Shown here: one piece after another, positions 26,301 through 39,809 of the stretch | Position numbering within the stretch: position 1 is the first letter of the stretch | How the letters are laid out: each line of letters begins with the position of its first letter | Assembly (NCBI GenBank): GCA_960531495.1 | Contig: CAUIJY010000071.1 | Coordinates: 1,178,001 to 1,242,000 of the forward strand | DNA: 64,000 nt | Direction of reading: 5' to 3' | Origin: Zeus faber | Taxonomy: Eukaryota; Chordata; Actinopteri; Zeiformes; Zeidae | Translations under genes and position numbers: made by a program | The notes under the pieces: generated by a model | Seen by the model: the letters and a program-made list of their open reading frames with translations, nothing else | What the model was told of the DNA's origin: nothing | Database searches by the model: none

Positions 26301-28558
26301 ATGATGAAAATGATCATAACTCCACAAATACATGTTAGATGGGCCTAGAAATCTGTGAGAAACACTTAAGAAGCACATAATAGTTCATCATATTAATTAA
26401 ATTTCTATGCTGTACTGCAGCATTCTGAATCATTCACCTCTGAAGAGACAATGGTTCGGTGTTTCTCTAATTCAGTTAGACAGCAAACCGTCACAAGTTC
26501 TGAAAATGATCATAACTCCAGAAATACATGTTAGATGGGCATAGAAATCTGAGAGAAACACTTAAGAAGCACATAATAGTTCATCATATTAATTAAATTT
26601 CTATGCTGTACTGCAGCATTCTGAATCATTCACCTCTGAAGAGACAATGGTTCGGTGTTTCTCTAATTCAGTTAGACAGCAAACCGTCACAAGTTCTGAA
26701 AATGATCATAACTCCAGAAATACATGTTAGATGGGCATAAAAATCTGAGAGAAAAACTTAGGAAGCACATAATAGTTCATCATATTAATAAAATTTCTAT
26801 GCTGTACTGCAACATTCTGAATCATTCACCTCTGAAGAGACAATGGTTCGGTGTTTCTCTAATTCAGCTAGACAGCACACCGTCCAATGTTCTGAAAATG
26901 CTCATACCTCGACAAATACATGTTGTATGGGCCTAAAACTGTTTGACAAACAACGCTTTAGCAGCATATACTAGTTCACCATTGTAATTAAACTGTCTGA
27001 CACTGTCACACAGAGTAATGACTGAAGCGTTTAAGCAATTCCCCTTTTCGACGTTTAAATCGGCTGAAAATGCGTTTTTTCCCACATGTACACATAATGA
27101 TGAAAATGATCATAACTCGACAAATACATGTTAGATGGGCCTAAAACTGGTTGACAAACAACACTTTAGCAGCATATACTAGTTCACCATTGTATTTAAA
27201 CTGTCTGACACTGTCACACAGAGTAATGACTGAAGCGTTTAACCAATTCCCCTTTTCGACGTTTAAATCGGCTGAAAATGCGTTTTTTCCCACATGTGCA
27301 CACAATGATGAAAATGATCATAACTCCACAAATACATGTTAGATGGGCCTAGAAATCTGTGAGAAACACTTAAGAAGCACATAATAGTTCATCATATTAA
27401 TAAAATTTCTATGCTGTACTGCAGCATTCTGAATCATTCACCTCTGAAGAGACAATTGTTCGGTGTTTCTCTAATTCAGCTAGACAGCAAACCGTCCAAT
27501 GTTCTGAAAATGCTCATACCTCGTCAAATACATGTTGTATGGGCCTAAAACTGTTTGACAAACAACGCTTTAGCAGCATATACTAGTTCACCATTGTATT
27601 TAAACTGTCTGACACTGTCACACAGAGTAATGACTGAAGCGTTTAACCAATTCCCCTTTTCGACGTTTAAATCGGCTGAAAATGCGTTTTTTCCCACATG
27701 TGCACACAATGATGAAAATAATCATAACTCGACAAATACATGTTAGATGGGCCGAAAACTGTTTGACAAACAACACTTTAGCAGCATATACTAGTTCACC
27801 ATTGTATTTAAACTGTCTGACACTGTCACACAGAGTAATGACTGAAGCGTTTAACCAATTCCCCTTTTCGACGTTTAAATCGGCTGAAAATGCGTTTTTT
27901 CCCACATGTGCACACAATGATGAAAATGATCATAACTCCACAAATACATGTTAGATGGGCCTAGAAATCTGTGAGAAACACTTAAGAAGCACATAATAGT
28001 TCATCATATTAATTAAATTTCTATGCTGTACTGCAGCATTCTGAATCATTCACCTCTGAAGAGACAATGGTTCGGTGTTTCTCTAATTCAGTTAGACAGC
28101 AAACCGTCACAAGTTCTGAAAATGATCATAACTCCAGAAATACATGTTAGATGGGCATAGAAATCTGAGAGAAACACTTAAGAAGCACATAATAGTTCAT
28201 CATATTAATTAAATTTCTATGCTGTACTGCAGCATTCTGAATCATTCACCTCTGAAGAGACAATGGTTCGGTGTTTCTCTAATTCAGTTAGACAGCAAAC
28301 CGTCACAAGTTCTGAAAATGATCATAACTCCAGAAATACATGTTAGATGGGCATAAAAATCTGAGAGAAAAACTTAGGAAGCACATAATAGTTCATCATA
28401 TTAATAAAATTTCTATGCTGTACTGCAACATTCTGAATCATTCACCTCTGAAGAGACAATGGTTCGGTGTTTCTCTAATTCAGCTAGACAGCAAACCGTC
28501 CAATGTTCTGAAAATGCTCATACCTCGACAAATACATGTTGTATGGGCCTAAAACTGT
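23319..28558 (+). repeat. Two tandem copies of a 13-monomer, 2620-bp higher-order repeat
   Basis: From 23319 the monomers run A A B B B A A B A A B B B, six A and seven B. With A at 208 and B at 196 bases this sums exactly to 2620, and the order repeats from 25939 to 28558. Within it lie sub-blocks AABBB (1004 bases) and AABAABBB (1616 bases), whose sizes match the spacing of identical frames at 23100, 24104, 25720, 26724 and 28340. The copies differ by only a few bases, for example near 24313-24330 against 26933-26950. The pattern decays after 28.6 kb into related but shuffled orders. Confidence 0.9.
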
Positions 28559-31500
28559 TTGACAAACAACGCTTTAGCAGCATATACTAGTTCACCATTG
28601 TAATTAAACTGTCTGACACTGTCACACAGTGTAATGACTGAAGCGTTTAAGCAATTCCCCTTTTCGACGTTTAAATCGGCTGAAAATGCGTTTTTTCCCA
28701 CATGTACACATAATGATGAAAATGATCATAACTCGACAAATACATGTTAGATGGGCCTAAAACTGGTTAACAAACAACACTTTAGCAGCATATACTAGTT
28801 CACCATTGTATTTAAACTGTCTGACACTGTCACACAGAGTAATGACTGAAGCGTTTAACCAATTCCCCTTTTCGACGTTTAAATCGGCTGAAAATGCGTT
28901 TTTTCCCACATGTGCACACAATGATGAAAATGATCATAACTCCACAAATACATGTTAGATGGGCCTAGAAATCTGTGAGAAACACTTAAGAAGCACATAA
29001 TAGTTCATCATATTAATAAAATTTCTATGCTGTACTGCAGCATTCTGAATCATTCACCTCTGAAGAGACAATGGTTCGGTGTTTCTCTAATTCAGCTAGA
29101 CAGCAAACCGTCCAATGTTCTGAAAATGCTCATACCTCGTCAAATACAATGTTGTATGGGCCTAAAACTGTTTGACAAACAACGCTTTAGCAGCATATAC
29201 TAGTTCACCATTGTATTTAAACTGTCTGACACTGTCACACAGAGAAATGACTGAAGCGTTTAAGCAATTCCCCTTTTCGACGTTTAAATCGGCTGAAAAT
29301 GCGTTTTTTCCCACATGTACACATAATGATGAAAATGATCATAACTCGACAAATACATGTTAGATGGGCCTAAAACTGGTTGACAAACAACACTTTAGCA
29401 GCATATACTAGTTCACCAATGTATTTAAACTGTCTGACACTGTCACACAGAGTAATGACTGAAGCGTTTAACCAATTCCCCTTTTCGACGTTTAAATCGG
29501 CTGAAAATGCGTTTTTTCCCACATGTGCACACAATGATGAAAATGATCATAACTCGACAAATACATGTTAGATGGGCCTATAGCTGGTTGACAAACAACA
29601 CTTTAGCAGCATATACTAGTTCACCATTGTATTTAAACTGTCTGACACTGTCACACAGAGTAATGACTGAAGCGTTTAACCAATTCCCCTTTTCGACGTT
29701 TAAATCGGCTGAAAATGCGTTTTTTCCCACATGTGCACACAATGATGAAAATGATCATAACTCCACAAATACATGTTAGATGGGCCTAGAAATCTGTGAG
29801 AAACACTTAAGAAGCACATAATAGTTCATCATATTAATAAAATTTCTATGCTGTACTGCAGCATTCTGAATCATTCACCTCTGAAGAGACAATGGTTCGG
29901 TGTTTCTCTAATTCAGCTAGACAGCAAACCGTCCAATGTTCTGAAAATGCTCATACCTCGTCAAATACAATGTTGTATGGGCCTAAAACTGTTTGACAAA
30001 CAACGCTTTAGCAGCATATACTAGTTCACCATTGTATTTAAACTGTCTGACACTGTCACACAGAGAAATGACTGAAGCGTTTAAGCAATTCTCCTTTTCG
30101 ACGTTTAAATCGGCTGAAAATGCGTTTTTTCCCACATGTGCACACAATGATGAAAATGATCATAACTCGACAAATACATTTTATATGGGCCTAAAACTGT
30201 TTGACAAACAACACTTTAGCAGCATATACTAGTTCACCATTGTATTTAAACTGTCTGACACTGTCACACAGAGTAATGACTGAAGCGTTTAACCAATTCC
30301 CCTTTTCGACGTTTAAATCGGCTGAAAATGCGTTTTTTCCCACATGTGCACACAATGATGAAAATGATCATAACTCCACAAATACATGTTAGATGGGCCT
30401 AGAAATCTGTGAGAAACACTTAAGAAGCACATAATAGTTCATCATATTAATTAAATTTCTATGCTGTACTGCAGCATTCTGAATCATTCACCTCTGAAGA
30501 GACAATGGTTCGGTGTTTCTCTAATTCAGCTAGACAGCAAACCGTCACAAGTTCTGAAAATGATCATAACTCCAGAAATACATGTTAGATGGGCATAGAA
30601 ATCTGAGAGAAAAACTTAGGAAGCACATAATAGTTCATCATATTAATAAAATTTCTATGCTGTACTGCAGCATTCTGAATCATTCACCTCTGAAGAGACA
30701 ATGGTTCGGTGTTTCTCTAATTCAGCTAGACAGCAAACCGTCCAATGTTCTGAAAATGCTCATACCTCGACAAATACATGTTGTATGGGCCTAAAACTGT
30801 TTGACAAACAACGCTTTAGCAGCATATACTAGTTCACCATTGTATTTAAACTGTCTGACACTGTCACACAGAGAAATGACTGAAGCGTTTAAGCAATTCC
30901 CCTTTTCGACGTTTAAATCGGCTGAAAATGCGTTTTTTCCCACATGTGCACATAATGATGAAAATGATCATAACTCGACAAATACATGTTAGATGGGCCT
31001 AAAACTGTTTGACAAACAACACTTTAGCAGCATATACCAGTTCACCATTGTATTTAAACTGTTTGACACTGTCACACAGAGTAATGACTGAAGCGTTTAA
31101 CCAATTCCCCTTTTCGACGTTTAAATCGGCTGGAAATGCGTTTTTTCCCACATGTGCACACAATGATGAAAATGATCATAACTCGACAAATACATTTTAC
31201 ATGGGCCTAAAACTGTTTGACAAACAACACTTTAGCAGCATATACTAGTTCACCATTGTATTTAAACTGTCTGACACTGTCACACAGAGTAATGACTGAA
31301 GCGTTTAACCAATTCCCCTTTTCGACGTTTAAATCGGCTGAAAATGCGTTTTTTCCCACATGTGCACACAATGATGAAAATGATCATAACTCCACAAATA
31401 CATGTTAGATGGGCCTAGAAATCTGTGAGAAACACTTAAGAAGCACATAATAGTTCATCATATTAATTAAATTTCTATGCTGTACTGCAGCATTCTGAAT

Positions 31501-34500
31501 CATTCACCTCTGAAGAGACAATGGTTCGGTGTTTCTCTAATTCAGTTAGACAGCAAACCGTCACAAGTTCTGAAAATGATCATAACTCCAGAAATACATG
31601 TTAGATGGGCATAGAAATCTGAGAGAAACACTTAAGAAGCACATAATAGTTCATCATATTAATTAAATTTCTATGCTGTACTGCAGCATTCTGAATCATT
31701 CACCTCTGAAGAGACAATGGTTCGGTGTTTCTCTAATTCAGTTAGACAGCAAACCGTCACAAGTTCTGAAAATGATCATAACTCCAGAAATACATGTTAG
31801 ATGGGCATAGAAATCTGAGAGAAAAACTTAGGAAGCACATAATAGTTCATCATATTAATAAAATTTCTATGCTGTACTGCAGCATTCTGAATCATTCACC
31901 TCTGAAGAGACAATGGTTCGGTGTTTCTCTAATTCAGCTAGACAGCAAACCGTCCAATGTTCTGAAAATGCTCATACCTCGACAAATACATGTTGTATGG
32001 GCCTAAAACTGTTTGACAAACAACGCTTTAGCAGCATATACTAGTTCACCATTGTAATTAAACTGTCTGACACTGTCACACAGAGTAATGACTGAAGCGT
32101 TTAAGCAATTCCCCTTTTCGACGTTTAAATCGGCTGAAAATGCGTTTTTTCCCACATGTACACATAATGATGAAAATGATCATAACTCGACAAATACATG
32201 TTAGATGGGCCTAAAACTGGTTGACAAACAACACTTTAGCAGCATATACTAGTTTACCATTGTATTTAAACTGTCTGACACTGTCACACAGAGTAATGAC
32301 TGAAGCGTTTAACCAATTCCCCTTTTCGACGTTTAAATCGGCTGAAAATGCGTTTTTTCCCACATGTGCACACAATGATGAAAATGATCATAACTCCACA
32401 AATACATGTTAGATGGGCCTAGAAATCTGTGAGAAACACTTAAGAAGCACATAATAGTTCATCATATTAATAAAATTTCTATGCTGTACTGCAGCATTCT
32501 GAATCATTCACCTCTGAAGAGACAATGGTTCGGTGTTTCTCTAATTCAGCTAGACAGCAAACCGTCCAATGTTCTGAAAATGCTCATACCTCGTCAAATA
32601 CAATGTTGTATGGGCCTAAAACTGTTTGACAAACAACGCTTTAGCAGCATATACTAGTTCACCATTGTATTTTAACTGTCTGACACTGTCACACAGAGAA
32701 ATGACTGAAGCGTTTAAGCAATTCCCCTTTTCGACGTTTAAATCGGCTGAAAATGCGTTTTTTCCCACATGTGCACACTATGATGAAAATGATCCTAACT
32801 CCACAAATACATGTTAGATGGGCATAGAAATCTGAGAGAAAAACTTAGGAAGCACATAATAGTTCATCATATTAATTAAATTTCTATGCTGTACTGCAGC
32901 ATTCTGAATCATTCACCTCTGAAGAGACAAGTGTTCGGTGTTTCTCTAATTCAGCTAGACAGCAAACCGTCACAAGTTCTGAAAATGATCATAACTCCAG
33001 AAATACATGTTAGATGGGCATAGAAATCTGAGAGAAAAACGTAGGAAGTACATAATAGTTCATCATATTAATAAAATTTCTATTTTCTACTACAGCATTC
33101 TGAATCATTCACCTCTGAAGAGACAATGGTTCGGTGTTTCTCTAATTCAGCTAGACAGCAAACCGTCCAATGTTCTGAAAATGCTCATACCTCGACAAAT
33201 ACATGTTGTATGGGCCTAAAACTGTTTGACAAACAACGCTTTAGCAGCATAAACTAGTTCACCATTGTATTTAGACTGTCTGACACTGTCACACAGAGTA
33301 ATGACTGAAGCGTTTAACCAATTCCCCTTTTCGATGTTTAAATCGGCTGAAAATGCGTTTTTTCCCACATGTGCACATAATGATGAAAATGATCATAACT
33401 CGACAAATACATGTTAGATGGGCCTAAAACTGTTTGACAAACAACACTTTAGCAGCATATACTAGTTCACCATTGTATTTAAACTGTCTGACACTGTCAC
33501 ACAGAGTAATGACTGAAGCGTTTAACCAATTCCCCTTTTCGACGTTTAAATCGGCTGAAAATGCGTTTTTTCCCACATGTGCACACAATGATGAAAATGA
33601 TCATAACTCCACAAATACATGTTAGATGGGCCTAGAAATCTGTGAGAAACACTTAAGAAGCACATAATAGTTCATCATATTAATTAAATTTCTATGCTGT
33701 ACTGCAGCATTCTGAATCATTCACCTCTGAAGAGACAATGGTTCGGTGTTTCTCTAATTCAGTTAGACAGCAAACCGTCACAAGTTCTGAAAATGATCAT
33801 AACTCCAGAAATACATGTTAGATGGGCATAGAAATCTGAGAGAAAAACTTAGGAAGCACATAATAGTTCATCACATTAATTAAATTTCAATGCTGTACTG
33901 CAGCATTCTGAATCATTCACCTCTGAAGAGACAATGGTTCGGTGTTTCTCTAATTCAGCTAGACAGCAAACCGTCCAATGTTCTGAAAATGCTCATACCT
34001 CGACAAATACATGTTGTATGGGCCTAAAACTGTTTGACAAACAACGCTTTAGCAGCATATACTAGTTCACCATTGTATTTAAACTGTCTGACACTGTCAC
34101 ACAGAGTAATGACTGAAGCGTTTAACCAATTCCCCTTTTCGACGTTTAAATCGGCTGAAAATGCGTTTTTTCCCACATGTGCACACTATGATGAAAATGA
34201 TCCTAACTCCACAAATACATGTTAGATGGGCATAGAAATCTGAGAGAAAAACGTAGGAAGTACATAATAGTTCATCATATTAATAAAATTTCTATTTTCT
34301 ACTACAGCATTCTGAATCATTCACCTCTGAAGAGACAATGGTTCGGTGTTTCTCTAATTCAGCTAGACCAATGTTCCAATGTTCTGAAAATGCTCATACC
34401 TCGACAAATACATGTTGTATGGGCCTAAAACTGTTTGACAAACAACGCTTTAGCAGCATAAACTAGTTCACCATTGTATTTAGACTGTCTGACACTGTCA

Positions 34501-35185
34501 CACAGAGTAATGACTGAAGCGTTTAACCAATTCCCCTTTTCGATGTTTAAATCGGCTGAAAATGCGTTTTTTCCCACATGTGCACATAATGATGAAAATG
34601 ATCATAACTCGACAAATACATGTTAGATGGGCCTAAAACTGTTTGACAAACAACACTTTAGCAGCATATACTAGTTCACCATTGTATTTAAACTGTCTGA
34701 CACTGTCAAACAGAGTAATGACTGAAGCGTTTAACCAATTCCCCTTTTCGACGTTTAAATCGGCTGAAAATGCGTTTTTTCCCACATGTGCACACAATGA
34801 TGAAAATGATCATAACTCCACAAATACATGTTAGATGGGCCTAGAAATCTGTGGGAAACACTTAAGAAGCACATAATAGTTCATCATATTAATTAAATTT
34901 CTATGCTGTACTGCAGCATTCTGAATCATTCACCTCTGAAGAGACAATGGTTCGGTGTTTCTCTAATTCAGTTAGACAGCAAACCGTCACAAGTTCTGAA
35001 AATGCTCATACCTCGACAAATACATGGTGTATGGGCCTAAAACTGTTTGACAAACAACGCTTTAGCAGCATATACTAGTTCACCATTGTATTTAAACTGT
35101 CTGACACTGTCACACAGAGTACTGACTGAAGCGTTCAAGCAATTCCCCTTTTCGACGTTTAAATCGGCTGAAAATGCGTTTTTTC

Positions 35186-38100
35186 CCACATGTACACATA
35201 ATGATGAAAATGATCATAACTCGACAAATACATGTTAGATGGGCCTAAAACTGGTTGACAAACAACACTTTAGCAGCATATACTAGTTCACCATTGTATT
35301 TAAACTGTCTGACACTGTCACACAGAGTAATGACTGAAGCGTTTAACCAATTCCCCTTTTCGACGTTTAAATCGGCTGAAAATGCGTTTTTTCCCACATG
35401 TGCACACAATGATGAAAATGATCATAACTCCACAAATACATGTTAGATGGGCCTAGAAATCTGTGAGAAACACTTAAGAAGCACATAATAGTTCATCATA
35501 TTAATTAAATTTCTATGCTGTACTGCAGCATTCTGAATCATTCACCTCTGAAGAGACAATGGTTCGGTGTTTCTCTAATTCTACTAGACAGCAAACCGTC
35601 CAATGTTCTGAAAATGCTCATACCTCGACAAATACATGTTAGATGGGCCTTAAACTGTTTGACAAACAACACTTTAGCAGCATATACAAGTTCACCATTG
35701 TATTAAAACTGTCTGACACTGTCAAACAGAGTAATGACTGAAGCGTTTAACCAATTCCCCTTTTCGACGTTTAAATCGGCTGAAAATGCGTTTTTTCCCA
35801 CATGTGCACACAATGATGAAAATGATCATAACTCCAGAAATACATGTTAGATGGGCATAGAAATCTGAGAGAAAAACTTAGGAAGCACATAATAGTTCAT
35901 CATATTAATAAAATTTCTATGCTGTACTGCAGCATTCTGAATCATTCACCTCTGAAGAGACAATGGTTCGGTGTTTCTCTAATTCAGCTAGACAGCAAAC
36001 CGTCCAATGTTCTGAAAATGCTCATACCTCGTCAAATACATGTTGTATGGGCCTAAAACTGTTTGACAAACAACGCTTTAGCAGCATATACTAGTTCACC
36101 ATTGTATTTAAACTGTCTGACACTGTCACACAGAGTAATGACTGAAGCGTTTAACCAATTCCCCTTTTCGACGTTTAAATCGGCTGAAAATGCGTTTTTT
36201 CCCACATGTGCACACAATGATGAAAATAATCATAACTCGACAAATACATTGTACATGGGCCTAAAACTGTTTGACAAACAACACTTTAGCAGCATATACT
36301 AGTTCACCATTGTATTTAAACTGTCTGACACTGTCACACAGAGTAATGACTGAAGCGTTTAACCAATTCCCCTTTTCGACGTTTAAATCGGCTGAAAATG
36401 CGTTTTTTCCCACATGTACACATAATGATGAAAATGATCATAACTCGACAAATACATGTTAGATGGGCCTAAAACTGGTTGACAAACAACACTTTAGCAG
36501 CATATACTAGTTCACCATTGTATTTAAACTGTCTGACACTGTCACACAGAGTAATGACTGAAGCGTTTAACCAATTCCCCTTTTCGACGTTTAAATCGGC
36601 TGAAAATGCGTTTTTTCCCACATGTGCACACAATGATGAAAATAATCATAACTCGACAAATACATTGTACATGGGCCTAAAACTGTTTGACAAACAACAC
36701 TTTAGCAGCATATACTAGTTCACCATTGTATTTAAACTGTCTTTGAGAAAGACTTAAGAAGCACATAATTGTTCCTCATATTAATTAAAGTTATATGGTG
36801 TACTGCAGCATTCAAAATCATGCACCTACAAAGAGACAATTGTTCGGTGTTTCTCTAATTCAGCTAGACAGCAAATCGTCCAAAGTTCTGAAAATGATCA
36901 TAACTCGAAAAATACATTTTATATGGGCATAAAACTGTTTGACAAACAACACTTTAGCAGCACATACTAGTTTATCATTGTATTTAAACTGTCTGACACT
37001 GTCACATAGAGTAATGACTGAAGCGTTTAACCGTTCCGCCAAATCGACGTTAAAATCGGCTGAAAATGCGTTTTTTCCCACATGTACACATAATGATGAA
37101 AATGATCATAACTCGACAAATACATGTTAGATGGGCCTAAAACTGGTTGACAAACAACACTTTAGCAGCATATACTAGTTCACCATTGTATTTAAACTGT
37201 CTGACACTGTCACACAGAGTAATGACTGAAGCGTTTAACCAATTCCCCTTTTCGACGTTTAAATCGGCTGAAAATGCGTTTTTTCCCACATGTGCACACA
37301 ATGATGAAAATGATCATAACTCCACAAATACATGTTAGATGGGCCTAGAAATCTGTGAGAAACACTTAAGAAGCACATAATAGTTCATCATATTAATTAA
37401 ATTTCTATGCTGTACTGCAGCATTCTGAATCATTCACCTCTGAAGAGACAATGGTTCGGTGTTTCTCTAATTCTACTAGACAGCAAACCGTCCAATGTTC
37501 TGAAAATGCTCATACCTCGACAAATACATGTTAGATGGGCCTTAAACTGTTTGACAAACAACACTTTAGCAGCATATACAAGTTCACCATTGTATTAAAA
37601 CTGTCTGACACTGTCAAACAGAGTAATGACTGAAGCGTTTAACCAATTCCCCTTTTCGACGTTTAAATCGGCTGAAAATGCGTTTTTTCCCACATGTGCA
37701 CACAATGATGAAAATGATCATAACTCCAGAAATACATGTTAGATGGGCATAGAAATCTGAGAGAAAAACTTAGGAAGCACATAATAGTTCATCATATTAA
37801 TAAAATTTCTATGCTGTACTGCAGCATTCTGAATCATTCACCTCTGAAGAGACAATGGTTCGGTGTTTCTCTAATTCAGCTAGACAGCAAACCGTCCAAT
37901 GTTCTGAAAATGCTCATACCTCGTCAAATACATGTTGTATGGGCCTAAAACTGTTTGACAAACAACGCTTTAGCAGCATATACTAGTTCACCATTGTATT
38001 TAAACTGTCTGACACTGTCACACAGAGTAATGACTGAAGCGTTTAACCAATTCCCCTTTTCGACGTTTAAATCGGCTGAAAATGCGTTTTTTCCCACATG

Positions 38101-38969
38101 TGCACACAATGATGAAAATAATCATAACTCGACAAATACATTGTACATGGGCCTAAAACTGTTTGACAAACAACACTTTAGCAGCATATACTAGTTCACC
38201 ATTGTATTTAAACTGTCTGACACTGTCACACAGAGTAATGACTGAAGCGTTTAACCAATTCCCCTTTTCGACGTTTAAATCGGCTGAAAATGCGTTTTTT
38301 CCCACATGTACACATAATGATGAAAATGATCATAACTCGACAAATACATGTTAGATGGGCCTAAAACTGGTTGACAAACAACACTTTAGCAGCATATACT
38401 AGTTCACCATTGTATTTAAACTGTCTGACACTGTCACACAGAGTAATGACTGAAGCGTTTAACCAATTCCCCTTTTCGACGTTTAAATCGGCTGAAAATG
38501 CGTTTTTTCCCACATGTGCACACAATGATGAAAATAATCATAACTCGACAAATACATTGTACATGGGCCTAAAACTGTTTGACAAACAACACTTTAGCAG
38601 CATATACTAGTTCACCATTGTATTTAAACTGTCTTTGAGAAAGACTTAAGAAGCACATAATTGTTCCTCATATTAATTAAAGTTATATGGTGTACTGCAG
38701 CATTCAAAATCATGCACCTACAAAGAGACAATTGTTCGGTGTTTCTCTAATTCAGCTAGACAGCAAATCGTCCAAAGTTCTGAAAATGATCATAACTCGA
38801 AAAATACATTTTATATGGGCATAAAACTGTTTGACAAACAACACTTTAGCAGCACATACTAGTTTATCATTGTATTTAAACTGTCTGACACTGTCACATA
38901 GAGTAATGACTGAAGCGTTTAACCGTTCCGCCAAATCGACGTTAAAATCGGCTGAAAATGCGTTTTTTC
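35186..38969 (+). repeat. Two adjacent copies of a 1892-bp satellite block
   Basis: 35186-37077 is followed directly by 37078-38969 at a constant offset of 1892. Every private variant checked in copy 1 is found in copy 2, including CTACTAGACAGC, GGGCCTTAAACTG and CTGTCAAACAGAG, and I saw no difference. The block contains the switch from the CCAATTCCCC subfamily to the CGTTCCGCC subfamily, plus a monomer fused after a shortened A. The breakpoint lies in the T-run/CACATGT part of monomer A. It is probably one of the youngest events in the array. Confidence 0.9.
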
Positions 38970-39680
38970 CCACGTGTAGACTTTGATGAAAATTATCAGA
39001 ACTCGAAAAATACATTTTATATGGGCCTAAAACTGTTTGACAAACAACACTTTAGCAGCACATACTAGTTGATCATTGTATTTAAACTGTCTGACACTGT
39101 CACATGGAGTAATGACTGAAGCGTTTAACCGTTCCACCAAATCGACGTTAAAATCGGCTGAAAATGCATTTTTTCCCACATGTGTAGACTTTGATGAAAA
39201 TTATCAGAACTCGAGAAATACATTTTATATGTGCCTAAAACTGGTTGACAAACAACACTTTAGCAGCAGATACTAGTTTATCATTGTATTTAAACTGTCT
39301 TTGAGAAAGACTTAAGAAGCAAAATAATTGTTCCTCATATTAATTAAAGTTATATGGTGTACTGCAGCATTCTGAATCATTCACCTACAAAGAGACAATG
39401 GTTCGGTGTTTCTCTAATTCAGGTAGACAGCAAATCGTCCAAAGTTCTGAAAATGATCATAACTCGAAAAATACATTTTATATGGGCCTAAAACTGTTTG
39501 ACAAACAACACTTTAGCAGCACATACTAGTTTATCATTGTATTTAAACTGTCTGACACTGTTACATAGAGTAATGACTGAAGCGTTTAACCGTTCCGCCA
39601 AATCGACGTTAAAATCGGCCGAAAATGCGTTTTTTCCCACGTGTAGACTTTGATGAAAATTATCAGAACTCGAAAAATAA

Positions 39681-39705
<25 letters not shown>
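39681..39705 (-). other. Poly(A) tail of the LINE (25 T on the + strand)
   Basis: An uninterrupted run of 25 T marks the 3' end of the minus-strand LINE and fixes its orientation. On the minus strand it follows ATATT, so an ATTAAA hexamer is formed partly by the tail. The tail abuts satellite sequence directly. Confidence 0.95.
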
Positions 39706-39711
<6 letters not shown>

Positions 39712-39809
39712 AAAATACAGAATCATCAACAGTAACAATTATGCCAAGAAAACATTTTTAAACACTTGGGAAATACATGTTTTCCCTTTTTTTCCCATTC
39801 TCTATCCTA
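39706..39809 (-). other. 3' UTR of the LINE
   Basis: About 104 AT-rich bases between the ORF2 stop and the A tail. I see no tandem repeat or tRNA-like structure. The short 3' UTR is where ORF2 would be expected to recognise its own RNA, but no specific stem-loop stands out by eye. Confidence 0.8.

Larger units (their letters stand above)
21681..39679 (+). repeat. A/B dimeric satellite, plus orientation (central block)
   Basis: About 18 kb of A (208-base) and B (196-base) monomers with no gene. From 21.7 to about 36.7 kb the copies are very uniform: A carries CCAATTCCCCTTTTCGACG, and B carries either CCGTCACAAGTTCTG or CCGTCCAATGTTCTG. From about 36.9 kb a second A subfamily appears (CGTTCCGCCAAATCGACG) together with a B form reading TTTGAGAAAGACTTAAGAAG. 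Each A monomer encodes a 63-codon frame that starts at TTG and stops at a fixed TAG, and its repetition is a satellite effect. The first monomer at 21683 joins the preceding array at a shared TCGAC. The block ends where the LINE's poly(A) tail begins. Confidence 0.95.

Noticed and set aside
21715-39276. Dozens of near-identical 63-, 70-, 79- and 90-codon frames in the A/B satellite, as if a gene family
   Set aside because: Each is one monomer's open frame, beginning at TTG in most cases and ending at a fixed TAG. Similarity follows the DNA copies, and opposite-strand frames are equally well kept.
21683-39679. CRISPR-like array of repeats and spacers
   Set aside because: Units are contiguous ~200-base monomers without short repeats separated by unique spacers, and the context is animal satellite DNA.
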